A stretch of 64,000 bases of DNA, from the NCBI GenBank assembly GCA_963674475.2, contig CAXXFQ010000008.1, forward strand, positions 496,001-560,000, in the 5' to 3' direction. Within the stretch, counting starts at the first letter, position 1. Every line of letters begins with the position of its first letter. Of this stretch, positions 25,990 to 34,906 are shown piece after piece. Both the position numbers and the translations under genes were made by a program. Below the pieces are notes generated by a model. The model ran no database searches and was not told the DNA's origin. It was given only the letters and a program-made list of their open reading frames with translations. The DNA comes from CAXXFQ01 sp963674475 (GTDB lineage Bacteria; Planctomycetota; Planctomycetia; Pirellulales; Thermoguttaceae).

Positions 25990-28374
25990 ATGATTTCACC
26001 GAAAACGCCTCTCGAAACCGTTCGACGCCTGGGGTTGGTTTTGGTGGTCGCAGGAGTCGCCGCCGTATTAGGGGGGGGCTCGACCAGCGAGGCGACTGAA
26101 CTGGTCCTTAAAGATGGGCGTCTCCTTCGCGGCAAGTTTGGTTTGGTCTCGGGTCTGGCCGAGCAGCCGGTGCCGCCGGGCCAGGGCAAACTCCAACCGA
26201 TCGCGTTTGTCGACGACGATCTCCGTCGGACGTTCATCTCCAAACGGCTGGTCCAAGACATTCTCCAGGAAGAGGAGTCGCGGGTCGAAAAATTTTCGAT
26301 CTTTCAGCGGATCCCCGGCACGGGAACGCAAATCTATTCGGTCGGTCGGATTGTCAGCGCGGCGCCGTTTGATCGCTTCGGCCGTCGGTTGTTGACCTTT
26401 GCCGGGCCGAAAGGGACGATTGATCTGGTCCAGGGGATCACGACGCTTACGCCCCAGTGGATGAAGGTCGAGGGGGTCACTCACAGTTGGGATATGCGAC
26501 TTTCGACGGCCAATTTTCCATCCCCCATGTTGATGGAAATCCTCGTCAGCCAAGTCGGGGCCGAGGATATCGAATACCAAAAGAAGATGGTCCGCTTCTT
26601 TATCCAGATGCAGCGGTATGAGGAGGCGATGGGCCTGTTGGACCGGTTGATCGACTCGAACGAGAAGAACCCGGAAACGAAAAAACAACTCGAGTCGTCT
26701 CGACGCCAGTTACGGCAGTTGGCGGCGACGCGGCTTCTGGAGGAATTGAAGCGACGTCAAACGGTTGGTCAGCACGCGTTGTCCCGCGCGATGTTGGAGC
26801 GGTTCCCGGCCGACGAGGTGGCGGGAGAGATCTTGCAAGAGATTCGCGAACTGGTCGAGCAATACCGCGAGTCCGATTCGCGCGGCAAGGCGATCTTGAA
26901 AAAGTATCTTGCCCTGGTCGAAAAAAATTCCAATCCCGCCGCGCAAGAGAAACTTCGTTCGATCGGCGACGAGATGAAGGCCGAACTCAACCGCGACACG
27001 CTCAATCGGCTGGCCGCGTTTCGACTGGCGATGGGCGATGAAAAGATGTTGCCCGGTGATCGCCTCGCGTTGGCCGTCAATGGCTGGCTCTTGGGGAGCG
27101 ACGCCGCGAGTACCAATTTGTCCAACGCGCTTTCGGCCTACACGGTGCGTCGACTGGTTCGCGAGTACTTGCTCGAGACCGATTCCATAAAACGGGCCGC
27201 GTTGCTTGAGGAACTTCGTTCGCAGGAGGCCGCTTCGCCGAAGGTGGTCTCCCTCATACTGGCTCAGATGAAACCGCCGATGGCTTCCGAGCCGGTCGAA
27301 GGGCGGCCGGGTTACTTTGCCTTGGAAACCTATGGCATGACCAAAGAGCAACCGGTCAAATATTACGTCCAACTGCCGCCGGAATACGATCCGTATCGAC
27401 GTTATCCGGCGATCGTGACGCTTCACGATCGAAACGGCTCGGCCGAGAATCAGCTCGACTGGTGGGCCGGTTCGGCTGACGGAAAAGGGGGCCGCCGCGG
27501 TCAGGCCGGTCGTTGGGGATATATCGTCATCTCGCCGCAGTGGGCCGGGGCGAATCAATACGGATACCGCTATTCGGCGTCGGAACACGCGGCGGTACTC
27601 AATGCGATTCGGGACGCGAGTCGGCGGTTTTCGATCGATACGGATCGAGTCTTTCTTTCCGGACACGGTACCGGCGGGGACGCTGCTTGGGATATCGGGC
27701 TGGCCCATCCGGACCTTTGGGCCGGCGTGTTGCCGTTTTTGGCCCGCGCCGATCGGTACATTAATTTTTATTGGGAAAACGCCGAGTTGGTTCCGACCTA
27801 TTTTGTCGGCGGGGAGAAGGACAACCGCTGGCTGGTCGCCAACGCCCCGACGTTGGATCGATATTTGAACCGGGGTTACGACGCGACCGTGGTCGAGTTT
27901 TTGGGACGCGGTTACGACCCGCTTCACGACGAGACGCTTCGGGCGTTCGAGTGGATGAGCCATTTCCAACGGAACTTCTATCCGACCGAGTTCACCGGCG
28001 TTTCGATGCGGCCGTGGGATAATTATTTTTATTGGGCCGAAGTCGACGGCCTGCCTTCTCGTTCGGTGGTCGAACCCGAGTCGTGGCCCCCGGCGCGAGG
28101 GCAAATCCCGATGAAGACCGAGGGACAGATCATCGCGGCGAACAACTCGATTCGGATCAAGACCGGCGCGAGTCGAGTGATGGTTTGGGTTTCGCCTCAA
28201 ATGGTCAATTTCGACCAGAAGGTTCCCATCTTTGTCAACGGGCGTGCGATCAATAATAAAGATCCGTATGTCAAGCCGGATTTAAAAATCATGCTCGAAG
28301 ACGTGCGGACCCGTTGCGATCGGTTGCATCCGTTTTGGGCCAAATGGGAAACCGAAACGGGCCGTCGACGCTAG
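25990..28374 (+). CDS. Exported alpha/beta-hydrolase-like protein lacking the catalytic serine
   Basis: This 794-residue protein has an N-terminal export signal (LVLVVAGVAAVLGGG), a long mostly helical region (about 60-430), and a C-terminal alpha/beta-hydrolase domain of the PHB-depolymerase/prolyl-oligopeptidase-like esterase type (about 455-690). In that domain YPAIVTLHDRNGS and VFLSGHGTGGDAAWDIGLAHPDLWAGV mark the oxyanion and nucleophile regions. The nucleophile motif reads G-H-G-T-G where active enzymes have G-x-S-x-G, so the serine is Gly. The histidine region (GYDPLHDE) appears kept. It is probably a binding or structural protein, or a degenerate esterase. It is a single gene with ATG at 25990. 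Confidence 0.8.
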   Translation: MISPKTPLETVRRLGLVLVVAGVAAVLGGGSTSEATELVLKDGRLLRGKFGLVSGLAEQPVPPGQGKLQPIAFVDDDLRRTFISKRLVQDILQEEESRVEKFSIFQRIPGTGTQIYSVGRIVSAAPFDRFGRRLLTFAGPKGTIDLVQGITTLTPQWMKVEGVTHSWDMRLSTANFPSPMLMEILVSQVGAEDIEYQKKMVRFFIQMQRYEEAMGLLDRLIDSNEKNPETKKQLESSRRQLRQLAATRLLEELKRRQTVGQHALSRAMLERFPADEVAGEILQEIRELVEQYRESDSRGKAILKKYLALVEKNSNPAAQEKLRSIGDEMKAELNRDTLNRLAAFRLAMGDEKMLPGDRLALAVNGWLLGSDAASTNLSNALSAYTVRRLVREYLLETDSIKRAALLEELRSQEAASPKVVSLILAQMKPPMASEPVEGRPGYFALETYGMTKEQPVKYYVQLPPEYDPYRRYPAIVTLHDRNGSAENQLDWWAGSADGKGGRRGQAGRWGYIVISPQWAGANQYGYRYSASEHAAVLNAIRDASRRFSIDTDRVFLSGHGTGGDAAWDIGLAHPDLWAGVLPFLARADRYINFYWENAELVPTYFVGGEKDNRWLVANAPTLDRYLNRGYDATVVEFLGRGYDPLHDETLRAFEWMSHFQRNFYPTEFTGVSMRPWDNYFYWAEVDGLPSRSVVEPESWPPARGQIPMKTEGQIIAANNSIRIKTGASRVMVWVSPQMVNFDQKVPIFVNGRAINNKDPYVKPDLKIMLEDVRTRCDRLHPFWAKWETETGRRR

Positions 28375-28411
28375 GCGATTCAGAGGCGTGAAGTTACAGT
28401 CGCCTTAGGCG

Positions 28412-29188
28412 TTAGTCCGTTTCTTCTTGCGTCGGATTTTGCACTTCGAGTTTCTCGATCCGGCGCAGCAACTCATGATTGGCCGCCTCGGCAACGGTCA
28501 GCTGGTGTCGAAGCTTTTGAACCCGTTTGTCTTGCCCCTCCCGTCCTTCGAGAAACCAGGTAGCGACAAAACCGGTGAACGTGCCGAAAAGGCCCACACC
28601 GATGGTCATCAAGACGCAGGCGACCATTCGTCCTTCGGTCGAGACCGGAAAGTAATCCCCGTAGCCGACCGTCGTGACCGTGACAAAACACCACCAGAGC
28701 GATTCCTCGACTGTCGTGATGTTGCTTCCCTCGAAATTCTGTTCGAAGTGCAAGATGATGATCGACCCGAAGGTGATCGTGATGATCGTCACCAGCACGA
28801 CCGAGAGAAAAGTGCTTTCGCTCCGATTTTTGATACCGACCGCCATCAGGTCCTTGATCGAATGCAACCCGCGCAGAACACGGATGACGCGTAAGACCCG
28901 AAAAATTCGCCCCAGACGAAACCAACTCACGGCCGGAATACTCGAGACCAGATCGAGCCAGCCCCAACGCAGATAGCCCAGCCGATCTTTCGCCGTGGCC
29001 AGTCGCCACAGAAAATCGACAAAAAAGATGACGCAGATCGCCGTATCGACCGTGTTGAGAATCTTTTTGGTATCGGAATCAATCGGCAACGTGACTTCGA
29101 ACGCCATGGCCCCCAGGACAAAGATGCACAAGAGGAACATGAACAACTGATACGGGGTCACCTTTCGATTGGAATTCGCACCGGGCAT
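28412..29188 (-). CDS. Voltage-gated potassium channel-like protein
   Basis: This 258-residue protein has six helices: S1 (YQLFMFLLCIFVLGAMAF), S2-S3, a voltage-sensor S4 with regularly spaced arginines (RLGRIFRVLRVIRVLRGL), S5, the pore loop with K+ selectivity filter TTVGYGDYFP, and S6 (MVACVLMTIGVGLFGTFTGFVATWF). A C-terminal coiled-coil tail (about 220-258) probably promotes tetramerisation. It should conduct K+ across the inner membrane. The start is ATG 29188. It is convergent with the esterase-like gene, with only 37 bases between stops. Confidence 0.93.
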   Translation of the reverse strand: MPGANSNRKVTPYQLFMFLLCIFVLGAMAFEVTLPIDSDTKKILNTVDTAICVIFFVDFLWRLATAKDRLGYLRWGWLDLVSSIPAVSWFRLGRIFRVLRVIRVLRGLHSIKDLMAVGIKNRSESTFLSVVLVTIITITFGSIIILHFEQNFEGSNITTVEESLWWCFVTVTTVGYGDYFPVSTEGRMVACVLMTIGVGLFGTFTGFVATWFLEGREGQDKRVQKLRHQLTVAEAANHELLRRIEKLEVQNPTQEETD

Positions 29189-29628
29189 GGGGGTCTTTCG
29201 AGAAAACGAGTGAAAAAATCTCTTTGAATTAAGCTTATCGATGAGAAGGTCGAACGTAAAGGGCGATTCGTCTGCTGTTTCTGTAGGATTACTTTCGCAC
29301 TTGCTAGGTGTAAGTTATTGATTAAATGTCATCTGGCCTGGCCGTAGCAGAAGACGATTTAGAAGAAGATCAAAAGGAATATGGCCATGATCAAAACAAC
29401 GCGACCGGCTTTTTGCAGAGGCTGGTTCAAAATCGTGTCTATTAAGTTTAAGCAAGGTGTTTTTTGTTTTGGCTTAATTTAGTCGAATGGTATAAGTCGT
29501 GGTACTACCAAGTGAATTAGTCGGCTAGTAGTAAATATCGATGTGTAGTATGATAATTGAAATAGCGGCGGTATATAACCCACACGCGGCTGGACTTGAT
29601 CATTTTTTGCAGAGGAGAAGATAGTCAA
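29189..29628. other. AT-rich intergenic region
   Basis: These 440 bases upstream of the HEPN-like gene are clearly richer in A and T than neighbouring DNA, with several AT-rich -10-like strings. No gene or terminal repeat was recognised. The composition, shared with the next gene, suggests acquired DNA. Confidence 0.45.
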
Positions 29629-30186
29629 ATGAGTATCTCGAAACGTATCATGGACGCTATCGACTGGATGAACGTTGGTAATTATGAGTCCGCTTTAATT
29701 CCGGCAAGCATTGCCATAGATGCCACCGCCAACCGAGTCTATTCTACGAAGAGCAATAATCAAGCATACAAGGATTGGCTTCACGAAAATCTTGCCTTCA
29801 TCACACGGTTTATGGGAGTATCCATCACTAATAGTCTCCGTTTCGGTTACAGCCATCCCGACCTAAAACTCGATGCAGAAGGATGTTGCTCGCTGGAACA
29901 GATTCTCTATCACGTTGTGCGTTGTGGTCTTCTGCACAACGCTGGTCTTCCTAAGACACTCAGGTTTGGCCCGCCTGGAATAATATCACTTCAAGGTGGG
30001 AACCTTGTATTGAGTAGTGAGCTAATCTACGGGATGGTGGCTGCAGTTATAGCCGCACCCGAAAACGCTGAATTAACAGCGTTAGATAGATACGTATTGT
30101 CTATTGACGGTCAGACACGACGTATCAACGATTTGTGGGGAAAAAAAGAAACATTTTTTGAATTATTCAAGCCGGATACGGCATGA
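29629..30186 (+). CDS. HEPN-like small protein, probably acquired
   Basis: This 185-residue cytosolic protein has no named family I can assign firmly. It is helical and contains SLEQILYHVVRCGLLHNAGLP, in which R-C-G-L-L-H fits the Rx4-6H signature of HEPN ribonuclease/abortive-infection domains. I recall similar orphan proteins (SALIxxxIAIDATA near the N-terminus, then the Rx4H segment) scattered in many bacteria. The start is ATG 29629, with AGAGGAG 11 bases upstream. Codon usage is much more AT-rich than in flanking genes, and long AT-rich DNA precedes it, suggesting lateral transfer. No antitoxin partner is seen adjacent. An RNase or defence role is inference. Confidence 0.75.
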   Translation: MSISKRIMDAIDWMNVGNYESALIPASIAIDATANRVYSTKSNNQAYKDWLHENLAFITRFMGVSITNSLRFGYSHPDLKLDAEGCCSLEQILYHVVRCGLLHNAGLPKTLRFGPPGIISLQGGNLVLSSELIYGMVAAVIAAPENAELTALDRYVLSIDGQTRRINDLWGKKETFFELFKPDTA

Positions 30187-30219
30187 CAATGTGGTGTCTT
30201 TTTAGACACCCAGTAGAAA

Positions 30220-30255
30220 AAGCCGGGCGACCTCGGGGATGAGGCCGTCCGGCTT
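30220..30255 (-). terminator. Strong hairpin terminator of the Gfo/Idh/MocA gene
   Basis: A 15-bp stem with two mismatches (AAGCCGGGCGACCTC with GAGGCCGTCCGGCTT) is followed on the minus strand by a T-run from the A-run at 30217-30221. It lies 36 bases past the stop codon. A second small hairpin (GGTGTC/GACACC, 30193-30210) lies just after the HEPN-like gene. Confidence 0.8.
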
Positions 30256-30290
30256 AGGTTTTGCCGCTTTGATTTTCTTAAAGGGGCCGA

Positions 30291-31679
30291 TCAGCCCAGT
30301 TCGGGCAGTTCGTACCCTTTGCGGCGCTGGCGGGCCAGGAATTGGTTTCCTTCCTCGCAGTTGGTGAACCGCTCGTTCGCCGGGTCCCACTGGAGTTTTT
30401 CGCCGACGCGGCCCAAGTCGCGGGCGATGTTGACCAACATGCAGAGGGTCGACGCTCGTTGGCCGTATTCGATGTCGGCGTTGCAGCGCTTGCGCGTCTT
30501 GATGCACTCGACCCAGTTTTCCAGGTGGTACTGCGATTCGGGTTTTTGGTTCGGGCCCGGGTTGTCCGGCGAGGCGGCCAGCGATTTCGGGTTCGAAGCA
30601 ATCTTGTTACGGTTGATCTCGATTTTGCCCTTCTCGCCGACAAAGATCGCGCCGAGACCCGGTCCCCGATCGCCGTCAAGATGCAGTCGCAGTTCGGTCC
30701 CGTTGGCATACGTCATCCGGACCTTGGCACGCGGGCCGACCACGTGTTTTGCCATATTGTAATATGCCTTGCCCGTCTCGTCTTCGTCGGTGTGTCGCGG
30801 CTCGTGCTTTCCGGTGCTCATGATTTTGACCGGTTCTTCCAAGAGGACCTCGACCGGGCCCGTTTCGTCGGTGCCCAAGGCCCGTTGGACTTGGTCGTAC
30901 GAGTGGGCTCCCCAGCCGCTGACGCCGAAGCAGGGGCCGCCCGCGTCGTAATCGGCCCAACGGTTCCAGCCGATGTGAAGCTGCTTGTTGTACGGTCGCA
31001 ATTCGGCCTGGTTGGTCCAGATGTCCCACCAACCGGGCTTGCCCCCTGCGGGCATTTTTTCTTCCGGGCCGCCGGGCCAGACGTTTGGGCCGACAAAGTT
31101 GGGCGCCAAGACGACCTTGATCTTGCCGAGCGCTCCGTTTTTGACCAGATCGCTGGCCCAGTTGTTGATCGGCATGGAACGCTGTTGAGTGCCGACTTGC
31201 GTGACGCGACCGTATTTGCGTGCCGCCTTGACCATCTGGCGTCCTTCGTCGATCGTCAGAGACATCGGTTTTTCAATGTAGGCGTCCATCCCGGCCTGCA
31301 TCGCCAGGATTGTGATCCATGCGCGGGCATGTGTCGTTGTTTCGACCATCACCCCGTCGAGGTTTTCCTTCTCGATCATCTGACGGAAATCGTCGTACTT
31401 CGACCAATTCTGATCCTTGCCGACCTTCTCGATAAAATGGTCCTGACGCGGGGTGAAGCAATCGCAAATGGAAACAACTTTCATCTCCGAGACCAGTTTG
31501 CAGGTATTGGTCAGCCAACGAGCCCGGCCGCCCAGCCCGATGACGCCGACATTGACCCGTTCACTCGGGCTCGTGGCCCCGTCACGTCCCAAGACACTCG
31601 ACGGCAACCAGGTGGGCAAAGTCAGGGCGGCGGCAGTGGTTCCGAGAAATGTCCGACGAGTGGGATGGTTATTTTTCAT
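30291..31679 (-). CDS. Tat-exported Gfo/Idh/MocA-family oxidoreductase
   Basis: This 462-residue protein has a twin-arginine signal (TRRTFLGTTAAALTLPTWL) at residues about 7-27, then the NAD(P)-binding Rossmann motif VGVIGLGGRARWL. The EKP catalytic-lysine motif follows (DAYIEKPMSLTIDEG). The family oxidises or epimerises sugars and cyclitols, often with tightly bound cofactor when exported. Planctomycetes carry many exported paralogues with uncertain substrates. The ATG at 31679 is chosen rather than an upstream TTG at 31694. The gene is transcribed alone and ends at a strong terminator. It could act on inositol-type compounds, but nothing in the sequence proves this. Confidence 0.92.
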   Translation of the reverse strand: MKNNHPTRRTFLGTTAAALTLPTWLPSSVLGRDGATSPSERVNVGVIGLGGRARWLTNTCKLVSEMKVVSICDCFTPRQDHFIEKVGKDQNWSKYDDFRQMIEKENLDGVMVETTTHARAWITILAMQAGMDAYIEKPMSLTIDEGRQMVKAARKYGRVTQVGTQQRSMPINNWASDLVKNGALGKIKVVLAPNFVGPNVWPGGPEEKMPAGGKPGWWDIWTNQAELRPYNKQLHIGWNRWADYDAGGPCFGVSGWGAHSYDQVQRALGTDETGPVEVLLEEPVKIMSTGKHEPRHTDEDETGKAYYNMAKHVVGPRAKVRMTYANGTELRLHLDGDRGPGLGAIFVGEKGKIEINRNKIASNPKSLAASPDNPGPNQKPESQYHLENWVECIKTRKRCNADIEYGQRASTLCMLVNIARDLGRVGEKLQWDPANERFTNCEEGNQFLARQRRKGYELPELG

Positions 31680-32109
31680 GAGAGGGGTCCTCAAAGAATG
31701 GGGAGGGAGGTGAAAATTCGCTCGGATAAAAAAGGCGAAGGTCGTTTTTTGGTTCGGGGCGGGAAACCCACTTTTTCAATATATTGAACCTGTCCGGTCC
31801 AGTCCAATGGCAAAAGTTCCCATTTCGGGAATTCTTTCCTAATCGCAAGAAGTTATTGTTCAAGCCCCCACAGGTCAGGGAACCTCGTTTGCGGGGATGA
31901 CCGGACTGCGGTCAGAAATCCGATCTGTCGCCGCCGAATCGACCTGCAGCCCGGCGTCGCGGAGAAAAAATCTTAAAAACCGACTCAGGACGACTTTTCG
32001 TTTTTCCGATAACCTGGTATTATAACTCTGTTGTCGATTGGTGGCTTGGCCGTTGGCCGGGCAGGTTTTGGGGCTCGTCGGAGTTTCAAAATCGGACAAC
32101 TCGACCGCT
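31680..32109. other. Intergenic region before tRNA-Leu
   Basis: This region lies between the divergently read oxidoreductase gene (minus) and tRNA-Leu (plus). It must contain the promoters of both. TATTATAACTCTG near 32018 resembles a -10 region for the tRNA, but I cannot fix a -35. No gene is seen. Confidence 0.4.
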
Positions 32110-32192
32110 GCCGGGGTGGCGGAATGGCAGACGCGATGGATTCAAAATCCATTGAGCTTACGCTCGTGTGGGTTCAAGTCCCACTCCCGGTA
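32110..32192 (+). tRNA. tRNA-Leu (anticodon CAA)
   Basis: This 83-base class II tRNA has acceptor GCCGGGG paired with TCCCGGT (a G1-U72 wobble), D-arm GGCGGAATGGCAGACGC, and anticodon stem ATGGA/TCCAT with loop TTCAAAA giving anticodon CAA. It has a long variable arm TGAGC..GCTCG and T-arm GTGGGTTCAAGTCCCAC. The CCA end is not encoded. The sequence follows the familiar layout of bacterial tRNA-Leu(CAA). Confidence 0.95.
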
Positions 32193-32308
32193 CTTTTTTA
32201 TAGGCTTGCAAGCTTTGCGGATTTTTCCACATCGGCCGCCTACCTGCGGAAGGCGGTTTTGGAGTAGGGGGGAAACTCGCAACCTTGTGACAAGCTTGAC
32301 GAGACAAT

Positions 32309-32346
32309 AAGGACTTATGGCCAACGGCCGTGAGTCCTTTTTTCGT
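32309..32346 (+). terminator. Intrinsic terminator downstream of tRNA-Leu
   Basis: AAGGACT ... AGTCCTT encloses an inner GGCC-aac-GGCC stem and is followed by a T-run (32338-32343). It is 116 bases downstream of the tRNA and probably ends its transcript. Confidence 0.75.
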
Positions 32347-32370
32347 TTCTTGGCGGGGCTCTTATCCCAT

Positions 32371-32407
32371 AAAAAAAGGGCGATCGCTTTTGGCAATCAC
32401 CCTTTTT
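32371..32407 (-). terminator. Intrinsic terminator of the hdr-mvh operon
   Basis: AAAGGGCGAT and ATCACCCTTT form a stem with one mismatch, flanked by A and T runs on both sides. It lies 26 bases after the mvhA stop on the minus strand, so it ends the six-gene operon, and it may back up the tRNA terminator on the plus strand. Confidence 0.8.
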
Positions 32408-32432
32408 GGTTTTTTAACTTTGCTTTTCGGCT

Positions 32433-33899
32433 CTAGCCGATGTACTGCGACATCTTGTCGAGCACTTCGCCTTCGGTGTCGCGGATCGTGACCACAAGCG
32501 GCATCTGGCCCATCAGACTGTGCGTCGCACAGCCGAAACACGGGTCGTAGGCTCGGAAGGCCATCTCGACCATGTTCAACAGCCCTTCGCTGACCTTGCC
32601 CTTGTGGATGAGGCCTTGGGCCGCCTTCTTGACCGACATGCAGATCGGCGCGTTGTTGTTCGTCGTGCCGACCACCAAGTTGACCTTCGTCAGGATGCCC
32701 CGCTCGTCGGTCGTCAGGTGGTGCGTCAGTGTGCCTCGCGGCGCTTCGACACATCCGATTCCTTCGGTGGGCGTTTCGGTCGGAAGGACCCGGTATTCCT
32801 TGCCGGTGATCTCCGAATCGGTTGCCAACTCGACCCAACGCTCGGCCGCATAAAGTAGCTCGATCAGACGGGCCCAGTGGGTCGCCAACGTGTGGTGGAC
32901 CGGCTTGCCGCCGAGGGTCTCGTAAAACTTCACGTACTCGGCCTGGGCCAAAGGCGTGGCCATCCCGTCGGCCGCGTTGAGCCGCGAAAGCGGGGTCGCC
33001 TTGTAGACGCCCGAATCGACGCCGTCGACGAATCCCTTCCAACCGACTTTCTTGAGATACGGGAACTTCAAGTACGACCAAGGCTCGACTCGCTCGGCGA
33101 TGTAGTCGGTGTAATCCTTGGCTTCGTACTTCGCGTGTTCCTTCCCTTCCGGGTCGGTGATGCGGATCTTGCCGTCGTAGAAGTTGACCAAGTTGTTCTC
33201 GTCGACCATCCCCATGTTGTACGTCTTATGGGTGAAGGTGTCGCCGGTGATCAGGTCGACATAGTCACTGTTTTTCAGGACCAGATCTTCGAACACCTGC
33301 AACGAGAACTTGGCGAATTCGATCGCTTCACGGCCCTTTTCCTCGATTTCCTTCCGCTGGGCTTCGTCGATCCCGCGGCTGACGCCACCGGGCAGACCCC
33401 AGTTCGGATGGACTCGACGGCCACCGACCATCTTCAACAGGTCGTGGCTCATCTTACGCATGTTGAGGACCTTACCACCGACATCCATGCCGACCTTGGC
33501 GATGACGCCGAGGACGTTTCGTTCGGCCGCCGGCGCGGTCGGGCCGACTACGAAGTCGGGACCGCCAAGAGCGTAAAAGTGGGTCGTATGGTCAACCGCG
33601 AAAAAGATGCTGTAAAACATCTCGCGGAGCTTTTTACCGGTCGGCGGCGGTTCGACCTTGAACACCGCGTCCAGGGCCTTGCTTGAAGCCATATGGTGGG
33701 CTTCCGGGCAGACACCGCAGATACGGTTGGTCAGGTTCGGCATGTCTTCCGCCGGACGCCCGATGCAAAAACGCTCGAATCCCCGAAGCTCGGGAATCTG
33801 GAGGTACGCGTTGGCGACTTCACCCTGGTCGTCCAGGAAGATGTCGATCTTGCCGTGCCCTTCCAGGCGGGTAATGGGATCTACTGAAATACGCTTCAT
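32433..33899 (-). CDS. mvhA: [NiFe]-hydrogenase large subunit, MvhA type (group 3)
   Basis: This 488-residue catalytic subunit carries both nickel-binding cysteine pairs, RICGVCPEAHH near residue 60 and DPCFGCATH near the C-terminus. Sixteen to eighteen residues follow the last histidine (SLMGQMPLVV...), the peptide normally removed by a maturation protease. The enzyme splits or makes H2, and in the Mvh type it passes electrons through MvhG and MvhD to HdrA. It is the last gene of the operon, 17 bases after mvhG, with a terminator following. No hyp maturation genes are in the window. The group-3 assignment rests on the partner genes and overall sequence feel. Confidence 0.95.
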   Translation of the reverse strand: MKRISVDPITRLEGHGKIDIFLDDQGEVANAYLQIPELRGFERFCIGRPAEDMPNLTNRICGVCPEAHHMASSKALDAVFKVEPPPTGKKLREMFYSIFFAVDHTTHFYALGGPDFVVGPTAPAAERNVLGVIAKVGMDVGGKVLNMRKMSHDLLKMVGGRRVHPNWGLPGGVSRGIDEAQRKEIEEKGREAIEFAKFSLQVFEDLVLKNSDYVDLITGDTFTHKTYNMGMVDENNLVNFYDGKIRITDPEGKEHAKYEAKDYTDYIAERVEPWSYLKFPYLKKVGWKGFVDGVDSGVYKATPLSRLNAADGMATPLAQAEYVKFYETLGGKPVHHTLATHWARLIELLYAAERWVELATDSEITGKEYRVLPTETPTEGIGCVEAPRGTLTHHLTTDERGILTKVNLVVGTTNNNAPICMSVKKAAQGLIHKGKVSEGLLNMVEMAFRAYDPCFGCATHSLMGQMPLVVTIRDTEGEVLDKMSQYIG

Positions 33900-33916
33900 C
33901 GCTGGGTTTCTCCTAC

Positions 33917-34906
33917 TTAGGCGTCTTGGCTGTTTTGGTTCAGCTTGGTGCGACGCAAGAAGCTGTTGGCCAGGCCGAATCGATAGAACGTGCCGATCGG
34001 ATCAGGGATGCCTTCCTTGATAATTCGATCGATTTCTTCCGGGTCGTCCGAGTCGATAACACTTCCCAGGGCGGCCATCAATTGGGCTCCGTGGTCGGTC
34101 ACGCCCTCGTTGGGACCATAGCAACCGATGCACGGCGAATTGACCTGCGGGCAACAGGCCCCACAGCCGGCTCGCGTCGCGATCCCCGCACAGAAAAGGC
34201 CTTGCTCCAAAAGACAAGTTTCATCGTCCGGGATGATCTCCCAGGTCCGATAGAACTTTTTGATTTTCTTTTCGGTCCGCTTTCGCGGGCATTCGTCACA
34301 CACGGTCGTGATGGCACCGATGACCGAACCCGGCGCGGGCAACTTGCCTTCGAGGATCGCCACGATCGCGTCCCAGATCCGCTCCGCTTCGGGAGGACAT
34401 CCGGGCAGAAAATAGTCGACCGGGACCGTTTGGGCAAGCGTCTTGACCGTATCGTAGATGACCGGAAGCAACAGCGTGCCTTCGTCCATTTGCGTTTCGG
34501 CCTGCGGAAGGACGCCATCCGGGTTGTCTACCGAAACGCAGTCCGTGTAGCTCGTCTCGAAGATCTCTTTGCGGTTGGTCACGTTGCCCAAACCGGGGAT
34601 GCAACCTTCACTCGCACAAGAGCCGTACGCCACGAGGACCTTCGACTTCTTCCGGAGAAGCTTGGCCATGTACTCGTTTTCGCTGGTTCGGATTGCGCCA
34701 TTGAACAGGCAGACGTCGATTTCGCCGTCTTCGAGCTGTTCGACGTCGCGTGCCTTGCCGTCGACAATACAGGGCCAAAAGATAATGTCAAAAGCATCCG
34801 CCACGTCGAGGATCTTTTCATTGATCGACAAGGTGGAGATTTCGCACCCGCCACAGGACGCCGCCCAGTAGCCGGCGAGTTTTTTCTTCGCGGTACCGTT
34901 ACTCAT
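33917..34906 (-). CDS. mvhG: [NiFe]-hydrogenase small subunit, MvhG type
   Basis: This 329-residue iron-sulfur subunit links the NiFe site to MvhD. The N-terminal part has SCGGCE for the proximal cluster, then GSCASEGCIPG and PGCPPEAE. The C-terminal half is Cys-rich (CDECPRKR, CLLEQGLFCAG, RAGCGACCPQVNSPCIGCYGP), giving further clusters. The ATG at 34906 overlaps the mvhD stop in an ATGA junction, so translation is coupled. The frame stays open much farther upstream, but that part is antisense-like sequence within mvhD and not real. There is no Tat signal, so the complex is cytoplasmic. Confidence 0.95.
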   Translation of the reverse strand: MSNGTAKKKLAGYWAASCGGCEISTLSINEKILDVADAFDIIFWPCIVDGKARDVEQLEDGEIDVCLFNGAIRTSENEYMAKLLRKKSKVLVAYGSCASEGCIPGLGNVTNRKEIFETSYTDCVSVDNPDGVLPQAETQMDEGTLLLPVIYDTVKTLAQTVPVDYFLPGCPPEAERIWDAIVAILEGKLPAPGSVIGAITTVCDECPRKRTEKKIKKFYRTWEIIPDDETCLLEQGLFCAGIATRAGCGACCPQVNSPCIGCYGPNEGVTDHGAQLMAALGSVIDSDDPEEIDRIIKEGIPDPIGTFYRFGLANSFLRRTKLNQNSQDA

